Translations under genes and position numbers: made by a program | Shown: positions 12,564 through 25,296 of the stretch, piece after piece | How the letters are laid out: every line of letters begins with the position of its first letter | Numbering within the stretch: position 1 is the first letter of the stretch | Notes under the pieces: generated by a model | Databases searched by the model: none | What the model was told of the DNA's origin: nothing | What the model saw: the letters and a program-made list of their open reading frames with translations, nothing else | Source: Gigaspora margarita | Lineage: Eukaryota; Glomeromycota; Glomeromycetes; Diversisporales; Gigasporaceae | Assembly: GCA_009809945.1 (NCBI GenBank) | Contig: WTPW01001232.1 | Location: 158,805-222,804, forward strand | Length of the DNA: 64,000 nt | Direction: 5' to 3'

Positions 12564-13405
12564 TAGTGATGGGCAACGCGCGGGATGCGCGGGATTTAAA
12601 AACTCCCGCGCGGGATTTAAAAACTCCTGCGCGGGATTTTTAATATAAGATTGTCNGGCCTGCGTTAGCATATCATCTGGCCCGCATTAACAAATTATCC
12701 GGCCTGCTTTAACATAAGTGGGCCAATTCCTAATTAGTATTTGATGTAAATAAAAATATTATGCACGCATTAACTTTTGATTTGTTTCTCATTCCACATA
12801 TATACGCACGTACTTTACATACAGAGGTAATGCGCAAAATGTATATTGAAATATAATTTTTAAATTGTAATTATTAATAAAGTGGGAATCTATTATTGAT
12901 TATTATTGAGTATAAAAGTGACTATTTGATCAGAAATTATAAGCCCGATTATTTTCTTATGAGTCTTTTATAATTTGTGTGTATATAACCTTATTACTTA
13001 TAAATTTACAGTAGCACAATTATATCTCGTTATGCACCTGATTACTTATAAATTTTTATACGCTATATGATTTGATCGTTTTGTTGGCATTTTAATTTTT
13101 AAATATAATAATATTTTAAAAATAAATTAATAAAATTAAGACAAATCTGAATTGATAAATTTAATAATTATAATATTAAAATGTTTTAAAAGTAGGCAAA
13201 ATCTATACAAGCATTATATTTGTAATAAAATGCAGTAAGGTTTATAAGAAATGATTATGATTTTAACGAGAAATTACATTCCTGGTGATGTTTATATATA
13301 TATATTTTATTAATCGTGAAAAATTCGGAAACTCTACTCGATCCCGCGAATCCCGCGCGGATCCCGCGCGGGATTTTTTAAAAAATCGGGATTTGCCCAT
13401 CACTA
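12564..13405. mobile_element. Non-autonomous hAT-type element, 842 bp, exact 8-bp duplication
   Basis: The element starts TAGTGATGGGCAA and ends TTGCCCATCACTA. AGTGTAAC lies directly outside both ends (12556-12563 and 13406-13413). Subterminal regions carry several copies of the CpG-rich palindrome CCCGCGCGGGAT on both sides, striking in this A+T-rich setting. There are GGCC/GCCTGC-TTAAC short repeats near 12650-12720. No transposase frame is present. The 8-bp duplication and ends fit the hAT superfamily. Confidence 0.9.
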
Positions 13406-13413
13406 AGTGTAAC

Positions 13414-13959
13414 CACTAAGATGTCCGAATTAGTCCGACCAGAAAATGTAAAGGGTGATTTTCCTAGCAAAGATCTCATGTGACTGCCATACTTAATAAA
13501 TTGCTGATAAAATTATAAATGTTATAAAAAAATATGAAGTGTTTCTAATTTTTTTATTATATCAATAAAAGCTGGATTTTAGTGAAGCTATAAAGGAGTA
13601 AATTACAATTCCAATAGTAAATAAGATCATCTAAATCAGATTAGTGTATTGCAAGTATGAGTAAAAAAGTTTGACAATTTTTTAAAGCTTTTAAAAAAAA
13701 TGAAGAACTTTAAAAAATCATGAAATTTTTTTTACTCATATCTCATAAAAAAATTAGTTCCAAATAAAAAAATTTTAAGCCTTTTGTTTGGTGCTTAACT
13801 GCAATTCCATTGTTCGATTTTAAGTGTTATGATCATATGACTTTTTAAAATTGTCATTTTAAAAAAAGTAATAAAATTTTTGAAGTACATTTAGGTGCAT
13901 CAAAAAAAAGTAAGTGGAGAAATATCAAAAATATAAGTTTTACTTAACCACTAACTCAT
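13414..13959. other. Intergenic; one stem-loop
   Basis: An imperfect inverted repeat at about 13656-13742 (GTATGAGTAAAAAA and its complement) is visible. Nothing else could be supported. Confidence 0.4.
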
Positions 13960-14905
13960 GGACACATACTGATCAATGACAATTTACTTACGGACATGTA
14001 ACGATTATGTGAATTTTTTTAAAACTTTAATCGAAGATAGGCATAAGCATTTAACCAAGTTTGATGAATAAATTTTAATTTTAATTTAGCAGACATGTAG
14101 GATTAAAATAAAAAAATTCAACGAATTTGGTTAGGTGTTCTCAGAAAATTTCGCTCAAAGTTCAAGAAAAATAAACAAGAAACTGTCTATTTTTTTAAAC
14201 CTTTGTGAAGTGTTTTCACAAAAACCATCAAATCAAATTCATAAAGATTTTTTATGTGGAATTAAAATAAAAAAAACTCAAAAGTTTGATTAAGTTTTGT
14301 CGAGAAAATTCGCTTGAAATTCAAGATTTATTCCGCCTATCTAAAAAAGCTGCATTCAGATTTTTTTAAGACTTCGAGCTTTAATAGCTGTCTAACAAAA
14401 TTCAATGAACTTTTTTTTATTTAATTTCACATATTTTCGGAGTTAAAAAAAAATTTATCTAATTTGATCAGGCAATTTAATTGTCAAAAAACGTTGCATG
14501 AAACATTAAAAAATTAGACTCATTTTTATTTAGGTGTACTAAATCTTAAATTTAAACGAAATTTTCTCGACATCAACGTAATCATATTTGTAATCGAATT
14601 TGGTTGGTTTTTGTCAAGAAAACTTTGCACAAAGTTTCAAAAATACAGACGCAGCTTCTTGTTTATATAAGCGGGATTAACTTTCTTGAACTTTGAGCGA
14701 AATTTTCTTGACATACCCTAACCAAATTCATTGAATTTTTCTATTTTAATTCTACATATCTGCAGAATTAATAAAAAATTTTTAATTAAATTTGGCTAAG
14801 TGGTTATAGTGTTATCTTTGATCAAAGTTTTAAAAAATTTCATATAATCGGTACGTGTCCATAAGTAAATTGTTGCATGATAGGTACGTATTCGAAGGCT
14901 TTCTG
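13960..14905. mobile_element. Large foldback element
   Basis: The left arm includes CAATTTACTTACGGACATGT near 13980. The right arm near 14860 is its complement with a few changes. Arms of about 400 bp meet near 14430. Inner parts carry the CGCTCAAAGTTCAAGA / CTTGAACTTTGAGCG pair, as in the hairpin arrays at 1-840 and 60.4-63.2 kb. Exact ends and the target duplication are uncertain. Confidence 0.65.
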
Positions 14906-15096
14906 CCGCTAGCCAATCAATAATTCTGCTCTGCCCTTAAACTCTGTCCGTAAAATTTCTGTTTGTATTCAGGGAACACTTAGGGTTATCCAACGGTTAG
15001 GGCAGATTTTATATAGTATCATGTGATTGACTGTCGTCCATTGTTATGAGAAGAATACTGTACAACTAATATGTGAAAATTACAGTATGCTGTGAC

Positions 15097-16002
15097 TAGG
15101 GCTGTTAATCGGTCCGTCTTGGTCCAAAGACCGGCGGTCTTTTATAAAATTGGACCGGACTGCGGTCCAGGACTGATTAGGACCGATCAGTATGAGACTG
15201 GACGGACTAAATGCCACATAAATTACACCAACATGTTAATTATTATGTATTATTACACGTTAGTATTATAGACTCCATTCAAATTATTAGCTATTGCTCG
15301 TTTAATTGCATATTTAAACCTGTCTATTATTATTAGTGATGACAATTCATGAATTTTAAACCCTGTCCTGAAGTAAATCTAGACAATCATTTTAGTTAAA
15401 AGTATTAGTAATTCTGTTAAAGAAAATCAGTTATTATAATTAAGAAAAAGTCCGATTTAAAATTTTAAATTTATTATCGTTGTCTAAGTCTCTAAGAACT
15501 TTACATATACTGTATATTTATAATAGCGCTAATAATCCGAACCCAATAAGTCAAAAAATTAGACTCTATATGTTCGCTACAATAATTTAATACTAACTAT
15601 ATTAGTACCAATAGTCTTTTTGGTCCGCCCTATAAAGACTAGAATGTCCCGGTCCCAAGACAGACTGCAGGACTGGCGGTTTTATTCGAACTGATAAACA
15701 GCCCTACACCTGATTTACGCCATAAAGAAATTCAATTTTTTTCAAATTAAGACCAGTTATTTGCTTAACCTATCACTATGACTTTATGTCAATTCAATAA
15801 AAAGTTTTCTCACGACTATAGCTAGATAGTTCATTTACATGTTAATTATCGCAAAAAATCGCAGAATCAGATGATGTATCTATAAATTATCTATAACAAT
15901 GATTTAATAATAACTTATTAGGACCGATGGTCTTTTCGGTCCGTCCCAAAAAAGACAGGACCGGCGGTCCATCGGTTTGAGTCGGACTACTTAACAGCCC
16001 TA
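15097..16002. mobile_element. Non-autonomous hAT-type element, 906 bp, exact 8-bp duplication
   Basis: It begins TAGGGCTGTTAATCGG and ends ACTTAACAGCCCTA. GCTGTGAC flanks both ends (15089-15096 and 16003-16010). GGTCC/GGACC and GGCGGTCC words fill the subterminal parts. A second right-type terminus (AAACAGCCCTA) lies internally at about 15695-15706. The right end has therefore been duplicated, or a relative inserted. A diverged relative is at 38875-39811. Confidence 0.9.
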
Positions 16003-16010
16003 GCTGTGAC

Positions 16011-17875
16011 TATGTGAAAAATATGATTGTACCGGTACCGGTTCAAAAAGGTATATTGATATATCATAACCGGGAACATTTTGAAAGAAACTCACAGTTA
16101 CAATATGATAATTTCCTAAAATTATGCCTGTTATTAATATGTGTATGATCAAATTTTGAGGAATAGCATTAATTCAGGCTTTAAACGCGATACAGGTAGT
16201 TCAACAGTTTAATTTACATCGAGATAAAATTCATTCTTTTTAAGAACAGAAAATTAGATACTAATATTTAATAGCATCTAGGCTATCAAATTTGATTAGT
16301 TAAATTCAGAATTTGGGTTCAAACATGGAGATTTAACAAGCACATATATGTCCAAGAATATTTTGATTAAATCTCGTTTGTCAACCTTATCACAAGATTA
16401 AAGAAATTTTTGCTTTACTGTGATTGGCTTGTTGAATTTTGGGAGACGTTAACCAAGAAGGGATGATGTTAACCAACGAACTAACTTATTAATTGAAAAA
16501 ACGCAAAATCTATTGTAAAATATCAATTATCGTTATGGTATTAGGTCTCTGAGAAAAATACGTACATGCTTCAGTAAATGATTAGTTATTTTTTTTAATA
16601 AAAAATTGTAGTTCAAAATATGTACGCACGTAGGCATCTGAATAAGTTTAACCTCTTTTGGAAATACATATAAATTGAACAAAATACTTGTATTATTCAT
16701 AAAAGATTACATTTAAAATTAGTAAAAAAATAAGACTTTCCACTAACATGTGATAAGACGAAATGAGAATATTTAAAAAGTAATATTTGTAAAAACATTA
16801 CTGCATTATTACACACTCAATGAATTTTTTTTTCAGCCCTAAACTTTAATATGACTTCCAATTACTGTGTTCTTGATGTAACTTGATGCATGTGTAAGTT
16901 GTACATATGTCGAAATAGAATGTTTGGTATACAATACGTCGCAATGGAGTTCTAAATTATCGTTAGCTTGATTCATATAATAAAACACATAGATAGGTCA
17001 GAATGATTATAATAAATTTCATATGTAACACTGCTTTAACGGGTAATTCAGGTGAGCGTTAGGCTCAATATTGTTAAGCTGGATATTTATTATTAAGAAT
17101 GAAATTTCAGTCTCCGTTTCATTTTTAATATAAACCAGCGGAGACTATAAGATAATTGTCTTTATTTGATTTGATAATATATCCGTTTAGTACTCAGTTA
17201 GCTTTCAATACATCTTGTCTTGTGAAATGTAACAATGATTAGTTACAAATGCTGTACGGATTATTTATTGTTGTGCGTTTACTGTGTATTTTTTTTCTAA
17301 TCCAGTAATCGATTTGTAAATCAAAAATTGCGTGCCAGGTAATTATACCAAATTAGATTTTTGATTATCGGAGTAGTCCGTCCGTAGCGTACTCATTACA
17401 ATTGAGTGTAACATAACATGATCAGGAAAATTCAAAAAAAAAGGATCATTTTTTATTTAAAAATACGCACGAAAATCACATTTTAAGTTCCACTGCAACT
17501 AGCACAGTATTGACATAAACAAAAAAAGCTATGATATCAACCAAAATCCGCCTGCTTAATTTTGATGCCGACAATGGTTGAGATGTTTTCTAATACAATA
17601 GTAAATCATAAATTGATAAACGTAATACAAGAAAAAAAACAAATTAAAAAATTGTTACTGTAAACTCCTATATACAAGATCCGAGTCTGTTACATTTCTC
17701 TTGTATGAGTGTTAGTCTGATTAGTGTTGGGAAAATGTGCATTTTATAATAACATGTGCACATTATAAAAATGCGCATGATATCGCATAATATAATTTTG
17801 GAATTTATATTTTCCCTTCGGAAGATACTGTATCGGATACTTGCTCAAATTTTTACCCAATCTTCTCTTCCTTTG
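16011..17875. other. Intergenic, no supported gene
   Basis: No long frame, inverted termini or tandem repeat could be delimited. GCGCAT words occur near 17740-17790 and again near 18390-18410, on the two sides of the Harbinger-like MITE. That MITE may sit inside an older unrecognised element. Confidence 0.35.
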
Positions 17876-18250
17876 AGCCACGCTAAGTTGATTTTTTCAT
17901 TTTGATTACATGGGATCTGAAAAAATGGGTCGGCGGTCGGAATCTTTTTTTAATTTACTGTAAATTAATAGAATAATGTTCACATCTAAGGTTATGCGGG
18001 TTAATTTTTCATTTTGCACAACAATGAATCAAAAATTGGTCAGTAGTCATATTTTTTCCGTCAGTCCTATCGGATAATTACGGGAAATTAAGGACCCCAT
18101 CGAGTGACACCGGATGAGAATAGCGGAAAAATGCATGTCAAAAATCGAACAATTGGCACAATTGTGATCTAAAAAAAAAAAATTGAAAATTGAAAATTGA
18201 AAAAATAGGTCGGCGGGTAGTGTAAAACGAAAAATCAACTTTGCGTGGCC
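17876..18250. mobile_element. Harbinger-like MITE, copy 1 (375 bp)
   Basis: The ends read GCCACGCTAAGTTGATTTTT on the left and the complement of GGCCACGCAAAGTTGATTTT on the right. The body matches 27086-27451 in the opposite orientation. The flanks approximate TTA (TTG left, TTA right). A short minus-strand frame inside (18047-18238) is not conserved in the other copy and is not a gene. Confidence 0.75.
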
Positions 18251-19598
18251 TTATGTTCATTCATTTTTTTCGGAAATTTTCGGGACTTTTACATTCATAT
18301 TCCTTAATTCCGCCCGACAATACGCTCTCTAGCTTAAATTATATTTACTTTAATGTTATTATATAAAATTTAGATGGGCATTAATGCGCATGATTGAGGA
18401 ATAATGCGCACACATGAATCCATATCTAAGTCAGATATTTGGGTATTTATTCTATTTTTTTTCTCCTATTCGGATCTTTCACATTTTATCAAAATTTATT
18501 CCATATTATAAACCCGTGTATAGTACATAGTAAGTCTCGTATTTGGAAGGTCTTGTGTATGGCAGACGGTACATTTAAAAAACCACCTTCTTTATTCTTC
18601 CTTGAGAAATTTTATTTTATACTTCTAATCGAAACATTAACTAAAAGAATTTTGTCAATCATCACATGACATTAGAATTTTTAAATCTGATAATAGTCTC
18701 ACTATCTGCTATGGACATCTGACCAATTAAATTCAACATAAATTAGGCAAGATATTTTTCCGCTTGAAAATGCCAAGTTTGGTTGAATATTAAATATTTA
18801 TTTGTTTATTTATTTTGTATATCTAAATTTTTTTTCATTGACATAATAGAAAGCGAACTAATATATCATGCTTGAAGTTACACCTGACGGAATTATTATT
18901 TAATATATGCATTAAGGTTTAACTTAAGGAATTCAAGTTCAGTCATGCAGCTACTTCAAATACGACAGACATAGCCGATTTTTCACGTGTAGCACGTTTA
19001 CAGATTACTGTACTAAATAAAGTTTGTAATCATTAATAATTATTACCTGAATTCTCTTTTTATGCAAGCGTTAGTTACTATTGATATTCAATCAGTACTA
19101 ATCAGAGGTCTCATTTAAAATATAAAATTTCGAATATAATTTATACCCTTTAAAATTCCTTGCTATGTCTTTATGTAACTAATCTGCTAAGAATGAGTTC
19201 AAAGCTTAAATTACAATATTAAATTGAATTTAGGATCTACTCATAAAATTAGAAAATTCACTTTTAATATGACTGGCTGAATTTGATTTTATATTAGCGG
19301 GATTTTTTTGCATTATAGGTAACCATTAATAATAATTTATTAATTACAGTGAAACCTCTCTAAATGCAACATCAAATTCTAGCTCAAATATATATCTATC
19401 TATATAAATACAAATATTCCTATTTGATATGTTCATAAGTCCGATCCCTACAAGTTGAACTTAGAAAGTTTGGCTGTAATTAATTGTCAAATAAGTCACA
19501 TATATTACAAGAATTCTATTAATATAATCGCTTTTTCTGCAATGACTACTGCCTAATTACATTTTTAATAATCATCAATCTCATAATAAAATATAACA
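18251..19598. other. Intergenic, downstream of the kinase gene
   Basis: A+T-rich; no supported frame or element. The short plus frame at 18439-18669 has no recognisable product. Confidence 0.35.
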
Positions 19599-21584
19599 TT
19601 AATTAATTATAAAAAAAAGTTTGGTAGTCAAATTTGCTGAATCACGTTTCATTTTTAGCTGTATACTAGTATCGGTTTGCACAATAGGAACATTATCTTG
19701 ATCACGCAAGCTATACATGCTCTGCCTCAAGATTAATGCGTCATCAATGGTAGTATTTTCGCTCTGTTTCGAAAGTAAAGAACACTCTTCAGTAATGTTA
19801 CATCCGTCCTGTTCCAAGAGTGAAAGAGAGCTCATACTAATAGCAGTTGTTTTTCTGTGGTGCTCAAAAACTGTAGATGGTGAATATGCATGTCCAGTAA
19901 TAATACTTTCGTCTTGTTCCGTGATTGAAGATGTATCATTAATTATTCTTTCATTCTCCAAGAGTAGAGATAATTCATTCACGGGAATCCCTCTAGATTT
20001 TATTGAAGGGTTCATTTTTCTAATTCTGAACTTCCTTAAAGTATTCCATCCTTTATGTCTCCCAGAACTATATGAATGAACATTTAACTCTCGATAATTT
20101 GTGTAAGCATCCTTAAGCAAATCTTCTAATGTTTTATTAATAATCTCAGTATAAGGTCTTTTTTTTCGATTTACGCAAATCTTCCATTTTGAAGTTGTTT
20201 TAATATTAACTGGAATAAGTTTTATTAATTTTTGGAAGTTGTCATTCGCATAAATATCTCTGAGCATATCCTCCATTTTTTTCATAATTTTTCCAGCTTC
20301 TGGTCTTTTGTCCGGGTCCTTATCCCAGCACTTGGTCATCAAATCTACATAATCAGGTGGAGTCCCATTAATGATTTCCGGTCTTTTTCCTTTAATTATC
20401 TCTAAGGGCAATTGAATATCATCCATGTTTTGATCATAAAAGGGTGGCATTCCTGATGCGATTTCCCACATAATAATTCCTAAACTATATATATCAGATT
20501 TTTTTGTATATGGTTTTCCTTCAAATACTTCAGGAGCAATATAAGGAGGAACTCCATAAAAAGTACCTTTTGGTGAATCATAAGATTTAGAATTTCTCAA
20601 TAATTTACACAAACCAAAATCACTAAGTACACAATGTAATTTATTCTTATCGATCAAGATGTTTCCAGAATGCAAATCTTGATGAATAAAGTTTTGATTG
20701 TGTAATTTTCTGATACTGTTGGAAATATATCGAACCATTTTATATTTAATTTTCCAGGATAAATCGGGGTTTTCTTTGTTTTCTTTAAGAAAATTATGTA
20801 AGTCGATATCCATTTTTTGAAGAACAAGCATAAATTTCTGTGTCTTTGGCTCTCTAGTCAAACCATAACATTTTACATGGGTTTGAGAATAGAATTGCTC
20901 AGAAGAAAAACTCGCTTTAATCTAAATGCAAAAAAAAGGTCAATATGATTATATTATAAATATTTATTACTATGAAAACTCACGTATTATTACCTCACTA
21001 TGGCACTTGTCTGAATTTTCTAAAGCTTTAAGAATATAAATGCCCGGACCACACCTTTTTAATTTCTGTTGTTCTTTATCCCATGTAAATGGCCCATTTT
21101 TCCACTTTGCAGTATATATTGTGGAATTAGGTCTGTGAGCTATAGGTACAATATTCTTAAAATTTTTATAAGGAATCCATTCGGTTATATGTGATGGTGA
21201 TACTGTGTTACGTTGACATTCTCGAATTAATTCATCAACTTCTTTATCACCTGTCGTCCATTCACTAAATTGCGTTTCTAAATATTTACGGATACAATAT
21301 TCACAATAATTAGTAGCAATAACGTCGGTATTACAATTTACACATCTCCGCCTTATTCCGACTTTTTCAATAATATTTTGAGTGTCATTTATTTCTGATA
21401 GATCAGATATTAGATAAGCTTTTTCATTTATTTTTAATGAAGGATCGTTAATAACTCCATTACAAAGGGCTTTAAAATGCTGAGGGCCTGCAAGTTTTGG
21501 AAACCTTTTTAAATCTACTATTACTCTTAGACGACAGTCTGATATCATATCTATTCGAAGCTTAGAGTCATTTATGTACGTCAT
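19599..21584 (-). CDS. TKL-like protein kinase with N-terminal Cys4 ribbon, 637 aa, 2 exons
   Basis: Exon 1 runs 21584-20994 and exon 2 runs 20921-19599. A 72-nt GTAATA...TTTAG intron joins them in phase 0. The ATG is at 21582-21584. Cys81, 84, 94 and 97 form two CxxC pairs, as in the large Glomeromycotina kinase family, followed by the EWIPY motif before the kinase domain (about 140-417). The ATP-binding Lys lies in IYILK (Lys185), the catalytic loop is HQDLHSGN (His277, Asp279), with DFG at 298-300 and APE at 326-328. Catalytic residues are intact. The glycine-rich loop is degenerate (AHRPNSTIYTAKW instead of GxGxxG), so ATP binding may be weak or altered. The C-terminal 220 residues are Ser/Thr-rich without a known domain. 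The substrate is unknown; a cytosolic signalling role is inferred from the family. Confidence 0.92.
20922..20993 (-). other. Intron of the kinase gene
   Basis: 72 nt with donor GTAATAAT and acceptor TTGCATTTAG. Splicing here removes the in-frame TAG met on read-through and joins GAG to ATT, keeping the kinase N-lobe in frame. A nearby GTGAGT donor would break the frame. Confidence 0.85.
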
Positions 21585-22658
21585 TTTTTCACACTCAATT
21601 ATTGATAATTTTTACCACAAAGGTTATATTATTTACGTATAGTTTTATTTTTACCCTTCGATACTCAAATATATATATATATATATATACACAAATACTG
21701 CGACCATTATTTATTTTAAGAACATGATTTTATGTATATGAGGGCACGACATCATTATCATTTTATTAATTGTAAACATAAATAAATTAAAAACCTTTCA
21801 CAATGCAAAATTAATATATTAGTTATATAATTGACTTTTGAAGTCACATTTAATAAGATGCAAACCCTCAATTTTGCTCATTATACATGTGAACGGTGTC
21901 ACTTTAAATTTCGTTTTGGAACGTTTAAATGAAATATGTGACTCTACATTTTTGTTTTTTGTTTTTGTTTTTGAATCATGTTGAATGACGGCAAAAGATC
22001 ATTTCTAAATTATAAAACATTTGAAACACTTAGGGCCCTATTCAAACTTCATTTTTTGGCCGTAGAAACTATCAGGATGATCTGGTTATATATTATATAT
22101 TATATATGGGTTATTACCCTAGATGTTAATCGAAAATTAAGTCTTCATGGCAACGAATAATAACTGGATATTAATAAAGGAATAATATAACAATACTTTG
22201 GGGATTAACAAACGCCGATATGTACGTGCGTACGTAGGTACAGTATGCACGATGGAAAATTATTTAAACTGAATGTCAACGCAGATTAATTTAAGTTTCA
22301 ATAACGATAATCAGCAAGGGTCGGCAAGAGCCAGCAATAATTATATTAGTCAAAACTTTATATGAATTATATGAATAGTTAAATTAATTACTAAATATAA
22401 GGTTTACGCCCTTGTAATATATTGAGCATTCTATTACATGGTGTAACATAGGAAAAAATTGGCGTTTATTTTCTCCCATATACAGTGCAGATTTTTTTCA
22501 TAGAGTCATTGACCTAATAATTTGTCTATATATAGATTCGTTTAATGCTTGTAGATATGGTGTATAATTTTTTCATCGAATCGAATCATTGACATAATAA
22601 TTTGCCCATAAATAGATTCCTTCAAAGAAGGTAGATCTATAAAGTAAAAAGTAAATGC

Positions 22659-22722
<64 letters not shown>

Positions 22723-23411
22723 CAAAAAATATGTCAGGAACTAATCCAGAATACGTGTATATAGGAGTATTGTTACACTCAAATCCACCTCTAAATCGGT
22801 TCAATGTAACTAAGCATTGATATTTCAGATAAATGCTTCACGTGTTTAAATAATTTTAGTAATGACACGATTATCTTAGAGGTTTCGTATATGTGATTTG
22901 CTTTTTACGAAAGATGCGCACAAATAAATGTATATGAATGTACAAGTAGTCATATAGGGTAAACTAATAATAATGTATCCAATCGCAAAATCGCTTCACG
23001 ATAGTCACGTGTTCAAGATCGCTAAATCTTTTAACGATTGTAATCGATTTTAATTTAATCAGGAAGACACGATTAATGTCTATTTAATAAATATGAGTTT
23101 TTCGAACTGTAGATTCCCAAGAGGAAATTGCGGATTATTTATACATGTTTTATGATTATGAATAATAACTATTAGATCTATCAGCTATACTATATCGATT
23201 CTATGGGATAACTATATATGATATGATATAGCTAATACATATAATAGGGGTCAAATATATGGCAAAAATAATAAATACAATAAGTAAGAATAAATATTGT
23301 AATTCTAAGTGTTAATATCTCTATTATCTTTTTAATCTTTTAATCTTTGTGCGAGGTTGCAACTCGTTCGTACCGTCACGTGAGGCAAGGTCGTAAACGT
23401 GTAAAGTTTTG
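21585..23411. other. Upstream region of the kinase gene; simple repeats
   Basis: Contains an (AT)n tract near 21669-21690. No gene is supported; the 60-codon plus frame at 21978-22160 looks random. Confidence 0.35.
22500..22720 (+). repeat. ~80-bp tandem pair followed by a 60-base poly(A) run
   Basis: A segment with CATTGACCTAATAATTTG near 22507 recurs near 22590 with small changes. It is followed at 22661-22720 by exactly 60 A residues. The poly(A) could be the tail of a short retroposon or a slippage/assembly product. Confidence 0.6.
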
Positions 23412-23419
23412 GTTTAACT

Positions 23420-23862
23420 TAGGGTGTCCAGGATTATGCGATGCGATGAGGTAAATTATGCGGCCGAACTGAGGTTGATTATGCGATGGATGCGAAATAA
23501 ATTTAAAATTATGCGATCAATTAGGTCGATTATGCGATTTTTATTATATGTAATTAATTCTTTTAGTTCTGTTTTTCGGATTTTTTCGGACGTTCACCAA
23601 AAATTTTGCTCCAACTATGCTCGTAATTTAAGTTCATTCATTTTCCACATCGGAACTTTTCGGGACCTACATTCTATCATCACTCTGTCACCTAAATTAC
23701 AAATTTAAAGCTTGCCGGATGAAGTTAACATATTCCCAACAACCAATCAACTTTTATTCACGTGATTTATGCTTTTTTTTGCTTGTTTATGCGAAGCATA
23801 TGCGATGCGAAAAATAGCAAATTATGCGCATAATATCGCATCGCATAATCCTGGACACCCTA
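23420..23862. mobile_element. Non-autonomous hAT-type element, 443 bp, exact 8-bp duplication
   Basis: Ends TAGGGTGTCCAGGATTATGC and its exact complement continue for over 25 bp (GCGATGCGAT). GTTTAACT lies outside both ends (23412-23419 and 23863-23870). Internal GCGAT repeats are present. The plus frame at 23424-23708 lies wholly inside and is a by-product of these repeats. Confidence 0.92.
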
Positions 23863-23870
23863 GTTTAACT

Positions 23871-25296
23871 GTACCATGAGATTACCGAATGATTTACTTG
23901 TGCAACAAAAGTAATTCGTTCTGTAACCCGTATATATTAGATTTTCATTGCTTATCGTTATATGCTAATCCTAACCTTAAATCAGACAACCTAAATTCAG
24001 TTAAAGTTGACTAATCATTTGAAATATTTTATTCATTATGTTTCGATTTATTTGAATGTTTGAATTACAGGAATATTTGAATTTAGTAAAACTACAAAAT
24101 AATCAGCTATGAATTAGTACAATATCTTAAAAGGTGTTCTCAGGTGCCTTAACCCTGTAACAGGCACGAGACATGTACCTCTTCATAAATCGACTCTGTG
24201 TAACATACACCTGCGTGACTTTTTTCGAAAAATATGTAGGTTAATATTATTTATACTAACGTTCTTCACTACACAAATTATATTCTACAACCTTCAAGCT
24301 TTTATTTTATATAAAAAGCATACTGTTAGTACATCTCTACATCGGTCAAAATCGGGTTAAATAATGGCAATTTTCTAACATAAATCCCAAGATCTTCCAA
24401 GTACCTTGGTTTTGATTTAGCTTATTTTGTTAGAGGTAGGAAATCAAGCACACTTCAAACTTTATTATTAGTACAAAGATGCTTTACTTATAAGTTTTGA
24501 ATGATTACTTAGAGGTATTTGCTGATGAGACGAAATAAGTAAATTTAATTTGAATTAATTTATACTTTCATCTCTTTATTATGGCGAAACAAGTTTTTTT
24601 TTATTGTTTATAGACTCATATGATCAAGAATCAAAGTTCTAGACAACATTCATATTATGAAGTCTATAAATTTAGAATTTTGCAATTACTAAGAGTCACT
24701 TTACTGTCCAGTGAAGTTTTACAACTCATGTTTAGGGTAAGTACTGATTTTTACATCACAAAAAGCTCAATTATTTGTATATCAAAAACAAACCAATATT
24801 TGATTATGTATCAGTTTATCCAGTCCTGAAATTGTACTACTATTGAATTCTGGCTCTTTTCATTATTCAATTCTAAGTTTTATTTTAACTGTTTTGATGA
24901 AATCATATACATTGTTGAGTTTATAGATTCAGAAGAATGGCTCAAAAATGCTATTGATTAAGGTTACATTAAGTCTTATGACTATTCTAAATTTTCTATT
25001 CATGCCAATTAGTAAAAAAAGTTTCAGAATTGTGTATAAAGCAAAATTGAAAGTTATGGTTTAATTATTGCTCTTAAACAATTTAATTGATGATCCGTCA
25101 TATGAAGAATGATCATAGTGAAATGTAATGCAAATCACATATGAAAAGGGATATATGTCATTAATCAGATGATTATTTTTTATCAGAGGTCTAATCCCCT
25201 CATCTATTTTAATATATATTTGGTCAGGTTCCTTATATATAATTTCAACTTTTTTTACTCCTTCCCAAAAAATCACCTGATTTTTGTCACTCTCCA
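23871..25296. other. Intergenic, no supported gene
   Basis: Short frames (24620-24829 plus, 25061-25297 minus) have no recognisable product. The second runs directly into the end of the snapback element and lacks a natural start. Confidence 0.35.

Noticed and set aside
17720-18420. Larger element around the first Harbinger-like MITE, based on GCGCAT words on both sides
   Set aside because: Inverted ends could not be aligned beyond short words and no duplication was found.
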